The position numbers and the translations under genes are program-made. The notes under the pieces were generated by a model. It saw only the letters and a program-made list of their open reading frames with translations, made no database searches and was not told the DNA's origin. Below, piece after piece: positions 34,830-43,559 of a stretch of DNA of 64,000 bases; position 1 is the first letter of the stretch, and each line of letters starts with the position of its first letter. Source of the DNA: Hyphomicrobiaceae bacterium (GTDB lineage Bacteria; Pseudomonadota; Alphaproteobacteria; Rhizobiales; Methyloligellaceae). The DNA lies in contig JALCBY010000002.1 of assembly GCA_028066055.1 (NCBI GenBank), positions 77,026 through 141,025 of the forward strand, written 5' to 3'.

Positions 34830-35756
34830 ATGTCCTTCTCATTGCGTCAGCTGAAGTATCTCGTCGCCGTTGCCGACTCCGGAAGCATCACCGCGGCGTC
34901 CACGGAACTCGGCATATCTCAACCCGCGATCAGTGCGGCAATCAGGGAGCTTGAGGCTGAATTCGGCCTCACTCTTTTTGCAAGACAGCGCGCCAAGAAG
35001 GTTGCCCTTACGCCATCGGGCCGCCGGGCGGTTTCCGAGGCACGGGTTCTCCTGGCTGACGCCGAGCGGCTTGGTGATAATGTGCGGGGACTTGGCACTG
35101 TCCTCAGCGGTACGCTCAGGGTCGGGTGCTTCCGTCCGACGGCTCCGTTCATCATGCCGATCGCCTTTCGCGGCATGCGGAAAACACATCCCGAGGTAAC
35201 GCTCAGGATACAGGAAGCCGACCTGGCGGACGTTGCCAACCTGTTGCTCGAAGGCACGGTTGATGCGGCATTGACCTATGACATGCACCTGGACAGCGAT
35301 CTCGAATTCGATCCGCTTATCACCGTTCGCCCTTATGCGCTGCTCGCACATGACGACCCCATCGCCCGGCATTCGGAGGTGCGTCTGAGACAGTTGCTCG
35401 AGCGTGAAATGGTGACGCTCGACCTTCCCTTCACACAGGATTTCTTTCTCAGTCTGTTTTATGCGCGCGGCCTCAGGCCGAACATCGGTCTACGCACCAA
35501 GTCCTATGAAATGGCACGCAGCATGGTTGGAACCGGACGATACTTCACGCTCCTCATCATGAAGCCCGTGGTGGATCGCACCTATGACGGAACCCGTCTT
35601 GTCTGCCGGCCGATCAAGGACAACATTCCCATGCCGCGTTTCGGATTGGCCTTGCCCAAAGCTGCAATGCAAACACGCCTGACCGACGCGTTCTGCGATG
35701 TGTGCCGGCAATTCCTCAAAACCGAGGATCTCGCTGGCAAGTTCTTTGTTCGCTAG
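34830..35756 (+). CDS. LysR-family transcriptional regulator
   Basis: This protein is 308 residues from the ATG giving MSFSLRQLKYL. The N-terminal winged helix-turn-helix (about 1-62; SITAASTELGISQPAISAAI) is followed by a two-lobed effector domain. The subgroup resembles OxyR/CbbR-like activators with a DLPFTQDFFLSLFYARGL region. It is divergent from the ABC/phosphodiesterase operon and is the likely regulator of it. A TTG start 27 bases earlier is possible but lacks a ribosome site. The ligand is unknown. Confidence 0.88.
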   Translation: MSFSLRQLKYLVAVADSGSITAASTELGISQPAISAAIRELEAEFGLTLFARQRAKKVALTPSGRRAVSEARVLLADAERLGDNVRGLGTVLSGTLRVGCFRPTAPFIMPIAFRGMRKTHPEVTLRIQEADLADVANLLLEGTVDAALTYDMHLDSDLEFDPLITVRPYALLAHDDPIARHSEVRLRQLLEREMVTLDLPFTQDFFLSLFYARGLRPNIGLRTKSYEMARSMVGTGRYFTLLIMKPVVDRTYDGTRLVCRPIKDNIPMPRFGLALPKAAMQTRLTDAFCDVCRQFLKTEDLAGKFFVR

Positions 35757-35885
35757 ACGATATTTTTGGTGTTCGCGGCAGATGGCGTCGTCGCGGGGGC
35801 TTGTACAGCTTCGCTCGCGCATCGGCAGTGAGACGGCCAAGCCGCACGCATGGTCGCCCCTCCCTGTCGTTTACTGCCGGGAATG

Positions 35886-36251
35886 TCAGTCCTTCAGGTC
35901 TTCGGGAACCTTGCCGCCATTTTCCGCGAGTTTGGTCATGACCTGTTTATGCAGCCAGATGTTCATGGACGCGGAATCGTTCATGTCGCCCGAATAGTTC
36001 AGTTCCTGCGCGAGTTCTTTGCGCGCCGAGAGACTGCTGTCGAGGTCGAGCAGCTTCATAAGGTCGACAATGGACGTTTTCCAGTTGAGTTTCTGACCCG
36101 CCTTTGCCGCAAGGCCGTCCAGAATCGCTTCGACGTCGACGTCCCCGCCCGGCGCTGCCGCCTCCGCAGTATCTCCGCCGGACGCTTCCTGCGGCGACGC
36201 TTCGGCCGACTTGCCGAAAATGGCCGACATGATGTCTCCAAAAATGCTCAT
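35886..36251 (-). CDS. DUF3597 domain protein
   Basis: This protein is 121 residues from the ATG giving MSIFGDIM. An Ala/Glu/Gly-rich low-complexity segment (about 12-40) links the N-terminus to a conserved helical part (DVEAILDGLAAKAGQKLNW, then SIVDLMKLLDLDSSLSARKELA) and a short end (MNIWLHKQVMTKLAENG). This is the DUF3597 family, of unknown function, with no signal or membrane segment. It stands alone, divergent from ompW. Confidence 0.85.
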   Translation of the reverse strand: MSIFGDIMSAIFGKSAEASPQEASGGDTAEAAAPGGDVDVEAILDGLAAKAGQKLNWKTSIVDLMKLLDLDSSLSARKELAQELNYSGDMNDSASMNIWLHKQVMTKLAENGGKVPEDLKD

Positions 36252-36326
36252 GTGGTTCCTCCACGACATTCAGTTGATCAGTATACGCATTTCACCACGC
36301 CTGGCGCGCACAGGATAGAGGTTCTG

Positions 36327-36338
36327 TGATCTAGATCA
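36327..36338. promoter_or_regulatory. FNR/FixK-like palindrome upstream of ompW
   Basis: TGATCTAGATCA is a perfect 12-bp palindrome that matches the inner part of the FNR/Anr/FixK consensus TTGAT-N4-ATCAA; only the outermost T and A differ. It lies 254 bp before the ompW start and 75 bp before the DUF3597 start. ompW is FNR-controlled in E. coli, which makes this site plausible though distant. Confidence 0.5.
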
Positions 36339-36439
36339 TGAATGCCGCGTCGAACCCCGGCTAGCATTGTCCGGTTTCAGGCGTGTGCTGCCGGCGATTG
36401 GCTATCCGCACGTCGGAGACGGAAATCAACAAAATGCGC

Positions 36440-36448
36440 GGGGGGGGG
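36440..36448 (+). repeat. G9 homopolymer in ompW upstream region
   Basis: Nine consecutive G residues are by far the longest mononucleotide run noticed in the window. Tracts of this length slip during replication and, when placed in a leader or promoter, can change expression of the gene downstream; ompW begins 144 bp further on. Confidence 0.55.
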
Positions 36449-36592
36449 TATCCATCGCTGGACGTTCGCGCAGTTCAACCAGCACAACGGCTCCGAACCA
36501 ACAGACGGCGCAAATACCATCGGGAGCATTTCTGCGACCAACTGAGCGTGCACGGTGTGCAGTCGGTATCGGGGGCCTGGGGAATTGAAATA

Positions 36593-37297
36593 ATGAGAAC
36601 CAGAATAACCAACCAAATTCTGTCACTGTTCCTTGGCGCGAGCGCCTTGCTCGGGCTTTGCCTGAGCGCATCCGCCGACGACAATACGGGCAGCATCATG
36701 GCCCGCGTCGGCGTTACGGTCGTTCATCCGGACTCAAGCGCGGATGTCTTTGCCGGCGGTGCGCGCATTGCGGGCGCCGATGCGGAAGTCAGCACAGAAG
36801 CCGTACCGTCTCTGACCCTTGCTTATTTCCTCACCAACAATGTGGCGGTCGAATTGTTCTGCTGTTTCGCCAAGCACGAAGTTGGCGGAAAAGGTGCGCT
36901 CAACGGCGTCGACCTCGGCGATACCTGGATTTTCCCGCCCGCGCTGACGCTGCAATACCATTTTGACAACGAGCGTGGTTTCAAACCCTATGTCGGCGTC
37001 GGCGTCCAGTATATCGCCTTCTTCGACGAGGGCCGAGGCTCCCTCGCCGGCAATCCCCGCCTCGACCTCGACAATGCGTTCGGTTTTACCCTGCAGGCGG
37101 GTGTCGATGTTGAGATCGGCAATGGCTGGTATCTCAACGGGGATGTGAAGAGGACCTTTCTCGATACCGACGCAAGCTGGCAGGGGACGAACATCACTGC
37201 GGACGTGGACCTTGATCCCTGGCTCTTCACTGCCGCGCTCGGCCGCCGCTTCAATCTGTTCGGACCTGCGCCCATCGCTCCCGTATCCTACAAATAG
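36593..37297 (+). CDS. OmpW-family outer membrane protein
   Basis: This protein is 234 residues with a signal peptide (hydrophobic about 8-23, ending ASADDN). The rest alternates beta strands as in the eight-stranded OmpW barrel, including SLTLAYFLTNNVAVEL, PALTLQYHFDN and FKPYVGVGVQY, and ends with a strand carrying FTAALGRRF. A GGGG ribosome site precedes the ATG. OmpW channels pass small hydrophobic compounds across the outer membrane. A weak hairpin (ACGGCCC 37339-37345 with GGGCCGT 37358-37364) follows the gene and may be its terminator. Confidence 0.85.
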   Translation: MRTRITNQILSLFLGASALLGLCLSASADDNTGSIMARVGVTVVHPDSSADVFAGGARIAGADAEVSTEAVPSLTLAYFLTNNVAVELFCCFAKHEVGGKGALNGVDLGDTWIFPPALTLQYHFDNERGFKPYVGVGVQYIAFFDEGRGSLAGNPRLDLDNAFGFTLQAGVDVEIGNGWYLNGDVKRTFLDTDASWQGTNITADVDLDPWLFTAALGRRFNLFGPAPIAPVSYK

Positions 37298-37405
37298 GAT
37301 ACGGCACACAAATTCGGCCGTGATTACGGAACGATCAGACGGCCCTGCTACCTGACGGGGCCGTTACTTTCCGACATGCGACAGGGGCCCGGAAACGCCA
37401 GTGCC

Positions 37406-38068
37406 TCACTTCCAGTGCGGTGGATAGGCGTTGCCGTATCCCTCAATCGCTTCGATACGCTTGGCCCATTTGTCGAGATTGGGTGTGTGTGCCCCCAATG
37501 GATAGACGCCAAGCTCGAGCGGCGCAGCTTCCTCGCGCGCGGAGGCGCGGCAGAGTTGCATCACTACGGGAAAGGCAACGAAATCTGCAGCACTTGCGGT
37601 ATCGCCGGCAAACCATGGACCGGATGCAACCCGGGCATCGAGCAATGCAAGCTCATCACGCACGCATGTCGCCGCTTCAACGATCTGCTCCCTGAACGCC
37701 TCGCCCTTGCCACGGAACAACGGACGGGAGATATCCCCGACCGGATTTCGAAGGTTCCCGTCACATTCCGATATGATCTGCCAGATCTGCGCCGTTTCGG
37801 CCGGTGATCGCCCGAACAACGCAGGCTCCGGCGCGATTCCATCCAGATAGGCGAGAATGGCGAGCGTCTCGCAGACCGTGTTGCCCTCATGAACCAGTAC
37901 GGGCACCTGTCCACGCGGGTTGATCTTCAGGAACTCGGGTGACTTCTGTTCACGCTTGGCGTTGTCGAGACGTCGCGGCGTATACGCAACGCCCTTGAAT
38001 TCCAGCGCGAGCATGACCGTCCAGCAGGGCGGTGAACCGGAAATGAAATAGAGATCACACGCGCTCAT
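37406..38068 (-). CDS. glutathione S-transferase family protein
   Basis: This protein is 220 residues from the ATG giving MSACDLYFISG. The N-terminal thioredoxin-like half has SPPCWTVMLALEFKG and the cis-proline turn INPRGQVPVLVHEG, followed by CETLAILAYLDG (glutathione-binding acidic-Ser region replaced by CET). The C-terminal half is all-helical. The Cys in SPPCW suggests a beta/omega-like thiol transferase. Upstream ribosome site is weak, so the exact start is uncertain. It is a single gene, divergent from the small membrane gene at 38316. Confidence 0.83.
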   Translation of the reverse strand: MSACDLYFISGSPPCWTVMLALEFKGVAYTPRRLDNAKREQKSPEFLKINPRGQVPVLVHEGNTVCETLAILAYLDGIAPEPALFGRSPAETAQIWQIISECDGNLRNPVGDISRPLFRGKGEAFREQIVEAATCVRDELALLDARVASGPWFAGDTASAADFVAFPVVMQLCRASAREEAAPLELGVYPLGAHTPNLDKWAKRIEAIEGYGNAYPPHWK

Positions 38069-38315
38069 GGGCCATTCATACGCCAAGCAATGGTTGAACC
38101 TGCCCACCAGCATATGCCCTCAACAGGCTCGATCGGCAAGTCCCGAACGTCTCCCTGCAGCAACCACCAGCGACTTGGTTGCGTAAACCCGCAACTTCAG
38201 GCCACAAATGCATAAACGCAAATATGAAATTGGTTTTCAGCGCGGTTCGAGCGAAGATACGGGCTCGGACAACCTGATCCCCGGGGTCACAATAGCAACC
38301 CAAAAGGGGCATACG

Positions 38316-38549
38316 ATGCAGCGTGCATTGGGATTTCTGTTTGTCGGTCTGGCGATTGCAGGCACGATTGCGCAGATGATGATTGGCCTGCACACCTACG
38401 TGGGCGATGCCCTGCAGGCAACCCTGGGCCCATATGTAACCGACACGTTTCACTCCCCTGTCGGCGGAGCTGTGGTCTACGGGTTTTTCTATTTCGTCGG
38501 TGCGTGTGGTCTGGTCATGCTGGCAACCGCAAATCGTGCACGCAAGTAA
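38316..38549 (+). CDS. small two- to three-helix membrane protein
   Basis: This 77-residue protein starts MQRALGFLF with AAGGGG six bases upstream. Hydrophobic stretches cover about 4-25 and 46-70, separated by a hydrophilic loop (TYVGDALQATLGPYVTDTF). It ends with a basic tail (ANRARK). No named family is recognised; the size and a Gly/Ala-rich second helix suggest a small inner-membrane protein. The next gene starts 79 bp or less after its stop, so they may be co-transcribed. Confidence 0.6.
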   Translation: MQRALGFLFVGLAIAGTIAQMMIGLHTYVGDALQATLGPYVTDTFHSPVGGAVVYGFFYFVGACGLVMLATANRARK

Positions 38550-38628
38550 AGTGCGCTCTGATAATGGCGTTGTCGTACAAACGGACCCATATATCGGAAG
38601 CCACGCAAGGAAGAGCGCCCGTCTGATC

Positions 38629-39633
38629 ATGCTCAAGAAAGCAGATAGCCCGTTGCCCGAGATCGCCGTCCATGACGTGGGCGAAGACTGGCCGGTTGAA
38701 ACGCTTGAACGTGCGCTCGACGAAACCCACGCGCTACTGGACGAGGCCGCTGCCGATTATCCGACAATCGCACTGAAAATCGGCGACGACATCTCGCGCC
38801 GCTGGCTTGAGCGGGCGCAAAATCCGTATCTGGGCGAACTGGATCGTATTTCGGCCCTCATTGGACGTCCGGGTGCTTACTATTTCAATGCGAGCTACGA
38901 GTGGACCTGCAGCACGAATGCCGGTGCGGCACCGGACGGCCGCTCGGCGCGCCTCATGCGCGTGCTCGACTGGCAAACGCCGGGGCTCGGCAGGCACGTC
39001 ATCGCGGCACGCATCGCGGGCGAAGCGGGACCCTGGATATCGATGACCTGGCCGGGTTATACGGGCGTCCTGCAGGCCATGGCTCCCGGCCGTTTTGCCG
39101 CGGCCATCAATCAGGCGCCAATGGCGCGGTCGGTCGGCCTGCTGCCACTGGACTGGATGATGAACCGGGCGGGCATCTGGAAAAGCGCGGAGCCGACACC
39201 CGAACATCTTCTCAGGCGGGTTTTTGAAACCGCCCTGGACTACACGGAAGCAAAGCGAGTGCTGACCGACACGCCCCTATGCGTTGGAGCCATCTATACG
39301 CTCTGCGGCGTAAGCCCCGGCGAAGCCTGTGTCATCGAGCGAACGGAAACCGAAGCGTATGTTGTCGAAGGCCCGGCCAGCGCGGCCAATGCCTGGCAAA
39401 ATCCTGCCTGGGGCGGTCGTGTACGCGGTGAAAACAATCAATCCCGATATGAGATGATGACGGCACAGGAACGCCGTCTTGATGATTTTTCGTGGCTCCA
39501 GCCGCCGGTCAGAAATGACCTGACGCGCCTGGCAATGGTCGCCGATCCGGCTCGGGGGCAAATGATCGCGCAGGGCTACGAGGCAGAAGGACCCGTCACG
39601 CGCGTCCTTTCTCTGGAAACCGAAACGGCGTGA
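38629..39633 (+). CDS. acid-ceramidase/NAAA-like Ntn hydrolase
   Basis: This protein is 334 residues from the ATG at 38629; an upstream GTG at 38551 is also in frame and cannot be excluded. WTCSTNAG (Cys94) followed by RLMRVLDWQTPGLG is the pattern of N-terminal-nucleophile amidases of the acid ceramidase / NAAA / choloylglycine hydrolase group, in which cleavage just before the cysteine exposes the catalytic residue. SMTWPGYTGVLQAMAPGRFAAAINQAP, split at the conserved Gly, fits the family. The substrate would be a linear amide such as an N-acyl compound. No signal peptide is seen. Its neighbours do not help. Confidence 0.68.
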   Translation: MLKKADSPLPEIAVHDVGEDWPVETLERALDETHALLDEAAADYPTIALKIGDDISRRWLERAQNPYLGELDRISALIGRPGAYYFNASYEWTCSTNAGAAPDGRSARLMRVLDWQTPGLGRHVIAARIAGEAGPWISMTWPGYTGVLQAMAPGRFAAAINQAPMARSVGLLPLDWMMNRAGIWKSAEPTPEHLLRRVFETALDYTEAKRVLTDTPLCVGAIYTLCGVSPGEACVIERTETEAYVVEGPASAANAWQNPAWGGRVRGENNQSRYEMMTAQERRLDDFSWLQPPVRNDLTRLAMVADPARGQMIAQGYEAEGPVTRVLSLETETA

Positions 39634-39654
39634 GCATCCGCCTCACGGCAACCA

Positions 39655-41460
39655 TCATGTGATATCGGATCGCGACGAGGCGCTGCCGAGGTCGCTCTCA
39701 TCCTGCGCAAAAAGTTCCTTGAGTTCGTCGGACCGCTCCCTCGCCCGTTCCTGGAGTTTTTGCTCATCGGTAAAATGCTCGTAGTCGTCATACAAATGCC
39801 TGCGGTCGAGTTCGCGGAACGTATCAACGGTGTGCTCGACATCCTGCTCGGGATATCCCAGACCGCGCAAAACTTCGCGGGTGATGTCGAGGGACGACAG
39901 GAAGGTTTCGCGCCGAATGGTTTCGATCCCCAGATCCATGAGCTGATGCACATGGTTCCGGTTGCGCGCCCGCGCATAAATGGGCACATCGGGAAAATGA
40001 CGGCGGACCAGTTGCGCCGTTTTCAGCGAAATGTCGACGTCGCCGATTGCAAGAACAAAAGCCCGTGCCTTGTCCAGTTGCGCGGCTTCCAGGATGCTCA
40101 GGCGCGTCGCATCGCCATAATAGGCCTTGCCACCGAACTTGGTTACGAGATCGATTTGTTCAGGCGAGCCATCGAGAGCGGTAAACGGAATGCCGCGCGC
40201 CTGCAGAATCCGGGCGACGATCTGTCCGATACGTCCAAAGCCGGCGATGACCACGTGTCCCTGTTCTTCGGGTATCTCGTCAAAGGGCCGTCCGTCCGGC
40301 TGTCCCGCGCGCGTGAGTAAATCATCCGCGAGCAGCAACAACGGCGTTGCCAGCATGGAGAGCGTGACGATCACCGTAAGCAGCTCCGCAAGATCCCGGC
40401 CAATGACATTTTCGCCCAGGGCAGTGGTGAAGATGACGAATGCAAACTCCCCACCCTGCGATACCGCAAGAGCGAGACGGCGTGCGCCCGCGTTGTCGAG
40501 GCCGTGCCAGCGCCCAAGGACATAAAGTACTATGGCCTTGATGAAGAGCAGGCCCACCACGCAGGCCATCACAAGTCCGAACTTGTCAATGAGGAGCTGA
40601 AGGTTGAGCGCCATGCCGACCGCGGTGAAGAACAGCCCGAGCAGAAGGCCTTCGAATGGCGCAATATCGGCTTCGATCTGGTGGCGATACGGAGAGTCCG
40701 CGAGCAACGCACCGGCGAGAAAAGCCCCGAGCGCCGCCGACAGGCCGGCGACTTCCATCAGCAACACGACACCGACAACCGTCAACAGGGCGCTGGCCGT
40801 CATCGCCTCGCGGACACCGGTTTGCGCGACGAGCCGGTAAATCCTCGACAATGCATAACGGCCCATGACGACAACGACCCAGATCGCACCGACGGCGTAG
40901 ACGATTTTCATCAGGGAAATGCCCTCGTCCGTCCCACCGGCTCCAAGCAGCGGCACCATCGCAATGAGGGGGATGGCGGCAATATCCTGGAACAGAAGAA
41001 CCGAGAACGCGGCGCGTCCATGGCGCAATCTCAATTCACCCTTCTCTTCCAGAACTTGCAGGACGAAGGCGGTCGACGAGAGCGCGAGCGCGACACCAAT
41101 GAGCATGGCGTCATCCCACGGCACGCCCATCAACGCGATTGCGGGCGTCAGCAACACGGCGGAAATCACCACCTGGCTGCCACCCAGGCCGAATACCGAC
41201 CCGCGCATTGTCCATAATCTCTTGGGTTTGAGCTCCAGGCCGATCAAAAACAGAAGAAGTGCCACGCCGTATTCGGCAATGTGAAGGATACTCTCCACCT
41301 GGTAGACCGCGTAAACGAAACCGAGGCCGAAAGGCCCGATCAGGACGCCCGCGGCCAGATAGCCGATAACCGAGCTGATATTCAGTTTCTTTGCGATCGG
41401 TGCGGCAATTGCCGCTGCCGCAAGAAACACCGCAGCCTGAATGAGGAAATTGCCTGTCAT
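39655..41460 (-). CDS. CPA2-family cation:proton antiporter (KefB/KefC-like)
   Basis: This 601-residue protein has residues about 1-385 as 12-13 membrane helices of the sodium/proton exchanger fold, including LLLFLIGLELKP and VLLFQDIAAIPLIA. It continues as a cytosolic RCK/TrkA-N domain from about 410 (VVIAGFGRIGQIVARIL). A charged coiled C-terminus follows (EQKLQERARERSDELKELF). This is the architecture of glutathione-gated potassium efflux proteins KefB/KefC; the ancillary KefF/KefG subunit is not nearby. It would export K+ in exchange for H+ under electrophile stress. Confidence 0.9.
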   Translation of the reverse strand: MTGNFLIQAAVFLAAAAIAAPIAKKLNISSVIGYLAAGVLIGPFGLGFVYAVYQVESILHIAEYGVALLLFLIGLELKPKRLWTMRGSVFGLGGSQVVISAVLLTPAIALMGVPWDDAMLIGVALALSSTAFVLQVLEEKGELRLRHGRAAFSVLLFQDIAAIPLIAMVPLLGAGGTDEGISLMKIVYAVGAIWVVVVMGRYALSRIYRLVAQTGVREAMTASALLTVVGVVLLMEVAGLSAALGAFLAGALLADSPYRHQIEADIAPFEGLLLGLFFTAVGMALNLQLLIDKFGLVMACVVGLLFIKAIVLYVLGRWHGLDNAGARRLALAVSQGGEFAFVIFTTALGENVIGRDLAELLTVIVTLSMLATPLLLLADDLLTRAGQPDGRPFDEIPEEQGHVVIAGFGRIGQIVARILQARGIPFTALDGSPEQIDLVTKFGGKAYYGDATRLSILEAAQLDKARAFVLAIGDVDISLKTAQLVRRHFPDVPIYARARNRNHVHQLMDLGIETIRRETFLSSLDITREVLRGLGYPEQDVEHTVDTFRELDRRHLYDDYEHFTDEQKLQERARERSDELKELFAQDESDLGSASSRSDIT

Positions 41461-41601
41461 CGCATTTGCGTCCCGCTGCTCCTACGCCTTAACGGCGCTG
41501 GAAAAGGCTAACAATGCGATGGTTTTAGAGAGCGCGGCGAGTCGCAGCAACCGCTGCCCGGTTACGCCCCGGCAAAATCTCAGGTAGGAGCCGCGCAAGG
41601 T

Positions 41602-41787
41602 TCAATTGCTGACAGCCGGCAGGAACAAATAGAAAAAGAACAACAGAAGCACACCGACAATGCTGAACCAGAGATTCCGGCTCACCAGCCCGATCACCAA
41701 CGACCCGGCGGCAATGAGGGCGATGATCGAAATGTGGTAACCAGCGATCGATACATCGCCCAATAGGGAATTGATGAGTTCCTGCAT
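41602..41787 (-). CDS. small membrane protein, 61 residues
   Basis: An ATG at 41787 with AAGGGA close upstream opens a 61-residue frame. It has two hydrophobic segments (about 17-34 and 39-58) and a short polar start (MQELINSLLGDVSIAGYH). The good ribosome site and the clean membrane pattern make it likely real. No family is recognised. It lies 141 bp upstream of the Kef-type antiporter on the same strand and could be co-transcribed. Two overlapping palindromes lie just upstream. Confidence 0.6.
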   Translation of the reverse strand: MQELINSLLGDVSIAGYHISIIALIAAGSLVIGLVSRNLWFSIVGVLLLFFFYLFLPAVSN

Positions 41788-41802
41788 CCGTCCCTTTTAT
41801 CA

Positions 41803-41832
41803 CAGTCTGAGACTGCGGAAAGCGTTCCGCAG
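41803..41832. promoter_or_regulatory. overlapping palindrome and hairpin upstream of small membrane gene
   Basis: CAGTCTGAGACTG (41803-41815) is a perfect 6-1-6 palindrome. It shares three bases with CTGCGGAA (41813-41820) paired to TTCCGCAG (41825-41832), an 8-bp stem with loop AGCG. Both lie 16-45 bp before the ATG at 41787, so they could be an operator plus an mRNA leader structure. The remaining bases of the 296-bp gap up to 42083 show nothing recognisable. Confidence 0.45.
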
Positions 41833-42083
41833 GCACATGTGCAATTCCAATTTCGATGTGTACTGACAAATTGAAGGCGGTTACGCGCGCAGGTGAATGC
41901 ACGTTCGAACGGATATCCGCGCAATTGCCCGCAAGGCGCATTGACCTGCCCGAAGATTTCCCCAAATGCGGTGATATTGTGCAGCGCACAAAACTGCCCC
42001 AATTCATCCCCATATGACCCTTCGTCACGATTGGAGGCGACAATGGCAATGGTCAGATTGTCACCGGATCGCGAGAAAGGATC

Positions 42084-43259
42084 ATGGACAACGAAACGAC
42101 GATGCCGCATTCCGCTGGAAGCTTTCCGCTGCCTCGCGGGCGCTTTGGAACTTCGCGAGACGCCAATCACGGCTGGTCCGCGCTGATCCGGCGCATCGGA
42201 TCCCCGACCGAGTCACGCAGGTTCAGCCAGCAATTGAACCTCGCGCTGCAGGGAGGGGGCGCACACGGCGCGTTCACGTGGGGCGTCATCGATGCCCTGC
42301 TGGAACGAGGCGTCACCGGGTTCGATGGCATCAGCGGAACAAGCGCGGGTGCGGTCAATGCCGTCGCGCTGGCAGCCGGCCTCATGGAAGGCGGCGCGGA
42401 CGGCGCACGGCAACTGCTCAGCGATATGTGGAGCACAATCAGCCGTTCCGGAGCGCCGGATTCACATCCGGCTTCCCCCCTGTCCTATGCGCCAACCGCA
42501 AAACTGTCCGGCGCGCTGATGAAGCATGGGCTGGAACGTATCAGTTCCAGCTGGTCTCCCTATGACCTCAACCCGCTGAACCTCAATCCGTTGCGCGACA
42601 TTCTGCTCGCCAAAATCGATTTCGAAAAATTGAAACGTGAATCGCCTGTTCGCCTGTTTGTTGCGGCAACTGAGGTCGGCACCGGTCGCGGGCGCGTGTT
42701 TCGGACCCACGAGATCACCGCAAACGCCGTCGTCGCGTCCGCCTGTTTACCGAATCTGTTTCCGGCGGTACGCATCGGGCGTTTTTAATACTGGGATGGT
42801 GCTTTTTCGGCCAACCCGGACCTGACAACCCTGATATCCGAAACCGGGTGTGACGACACACTGCTTGTTCAGATTAGCCCGGACCGGGATCCCGGCCTGC
42901 CGGCGACGCATCAAGAGATTTCCGGCAACATCGGGCGGCTGACCTTCAATCAACCCCTGCGCTCGCAGATCGAGCAGATCGAGGCTTATCGGCGTGTTCC
43001 GCGTGTGCCGTTCCTCGCCGATCAAACCGCCCGGCGTATGGGACGTCATCGCTTTCATCTGATAGACGGCAGTCCGCACATCCTTAAACTCGCGCGCGGG
43101 ACGAAACTCCGGCCGGACTGGCAAATGATCGAGGGCCTGCGCGACGATGGCCGGCAAACCACGCATGAATGGCTCACGACGCACTTACGAAGCGTCGGCA
43201 AACGCGCATCCGCCGATCTTTATGCAAAGTTTTTCTCCGACAGGGTTCCATTCGACTGA
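42084..43259 (+). pseudogene. patatin-like phospholipase interrupted by an in-frame stop
   Basis: The frame from 42084 encodes an alphaproteobacterial patatin-type lipid acyl hydrolase: LALQGGGAHGAFTWG oxyanion loop, GTSAGAVNAV nucleophile serine, ASACLPNLF. It meets TAA at 42786-42788. The same frame then continues with YWDGAFSANPDL, which carries the catalytic Asp, and stays open to 43259 with family-like sequence (CDDTLLVQISPDRDP, SADLYAKFFSDR). No base is gained or lost, so this is a single nonsense change three codons before the catalytic aspartate. The product would stop at 234 of 391 codons and be inactive. A sequencing error or recent loss is possible. The ribosome site GAAAGGA is close to the ATG; a second ATG lies six codons on. 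Confidence 0.85.
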
Positions 43260-43559
43260 GCCCGCCAGCGCCTGACAAACTGCCGGAAACACCTCAATTC
43301 AAACGCAAAATATGCGGATCACGGATCGCGCCAGTTAACACGCTGCGGATCAGCACATGTTCCCGCCGATCAAGCTATCGCTCTGGCATATGGGACGGAT
43401 CATCATTACACTGAACCTTGCAAAAACAGAACGAGGTGTGGATGCAGAGCTGAAGGCGGGCGCGCCCGTTTTGTCGCTCACACTCCCAATCGGCTCCATC
43501 GCGCTTCCTTCAGAATGATAAGAACAGGGCCGCAAAGGCCCACCAAAGGGAGGTTTGGT
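43260..43559. other. intergenic region before livJ-type gene
   Basis: About 300 bp without a supportable gene. A 12-bp self-complementary CGGGCGCGCCCG (43457-43468) followed by TTTT resembles a weak terminator. The livJ-type promoter should lie in the right half, but no clear -35/-10 boxes were identified. Confidence 0.5.

Larger units (their letters stand above)
36252..36592. other. divergent intergenic region DUF3597 / ompW
   Basis: These 341 bp contain an FNR-like palindrome (36327-36338) and a run of nine G (36440-36448). An open frame continues upstream of ompW through this region, but its composition (many Arg/Cys) and the clear ribosome site and signal peptide at 36593 argue that it is non-coding. 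Confidence 0.6.

Noticed and set aside
42786-42788. Recoding of the stop (selenocysteine or pyrrolysine)
   Set aside because: The codon is TAA, not TGA or TAG, and no stem-loop typical of recoding was seen.
42084-43259. Frameshift in the patatin-like gene
   Set aside because: The reading frame is the same on both sides of the TAA; only a nonsense codon separates the halves, so no frameshift is needed.
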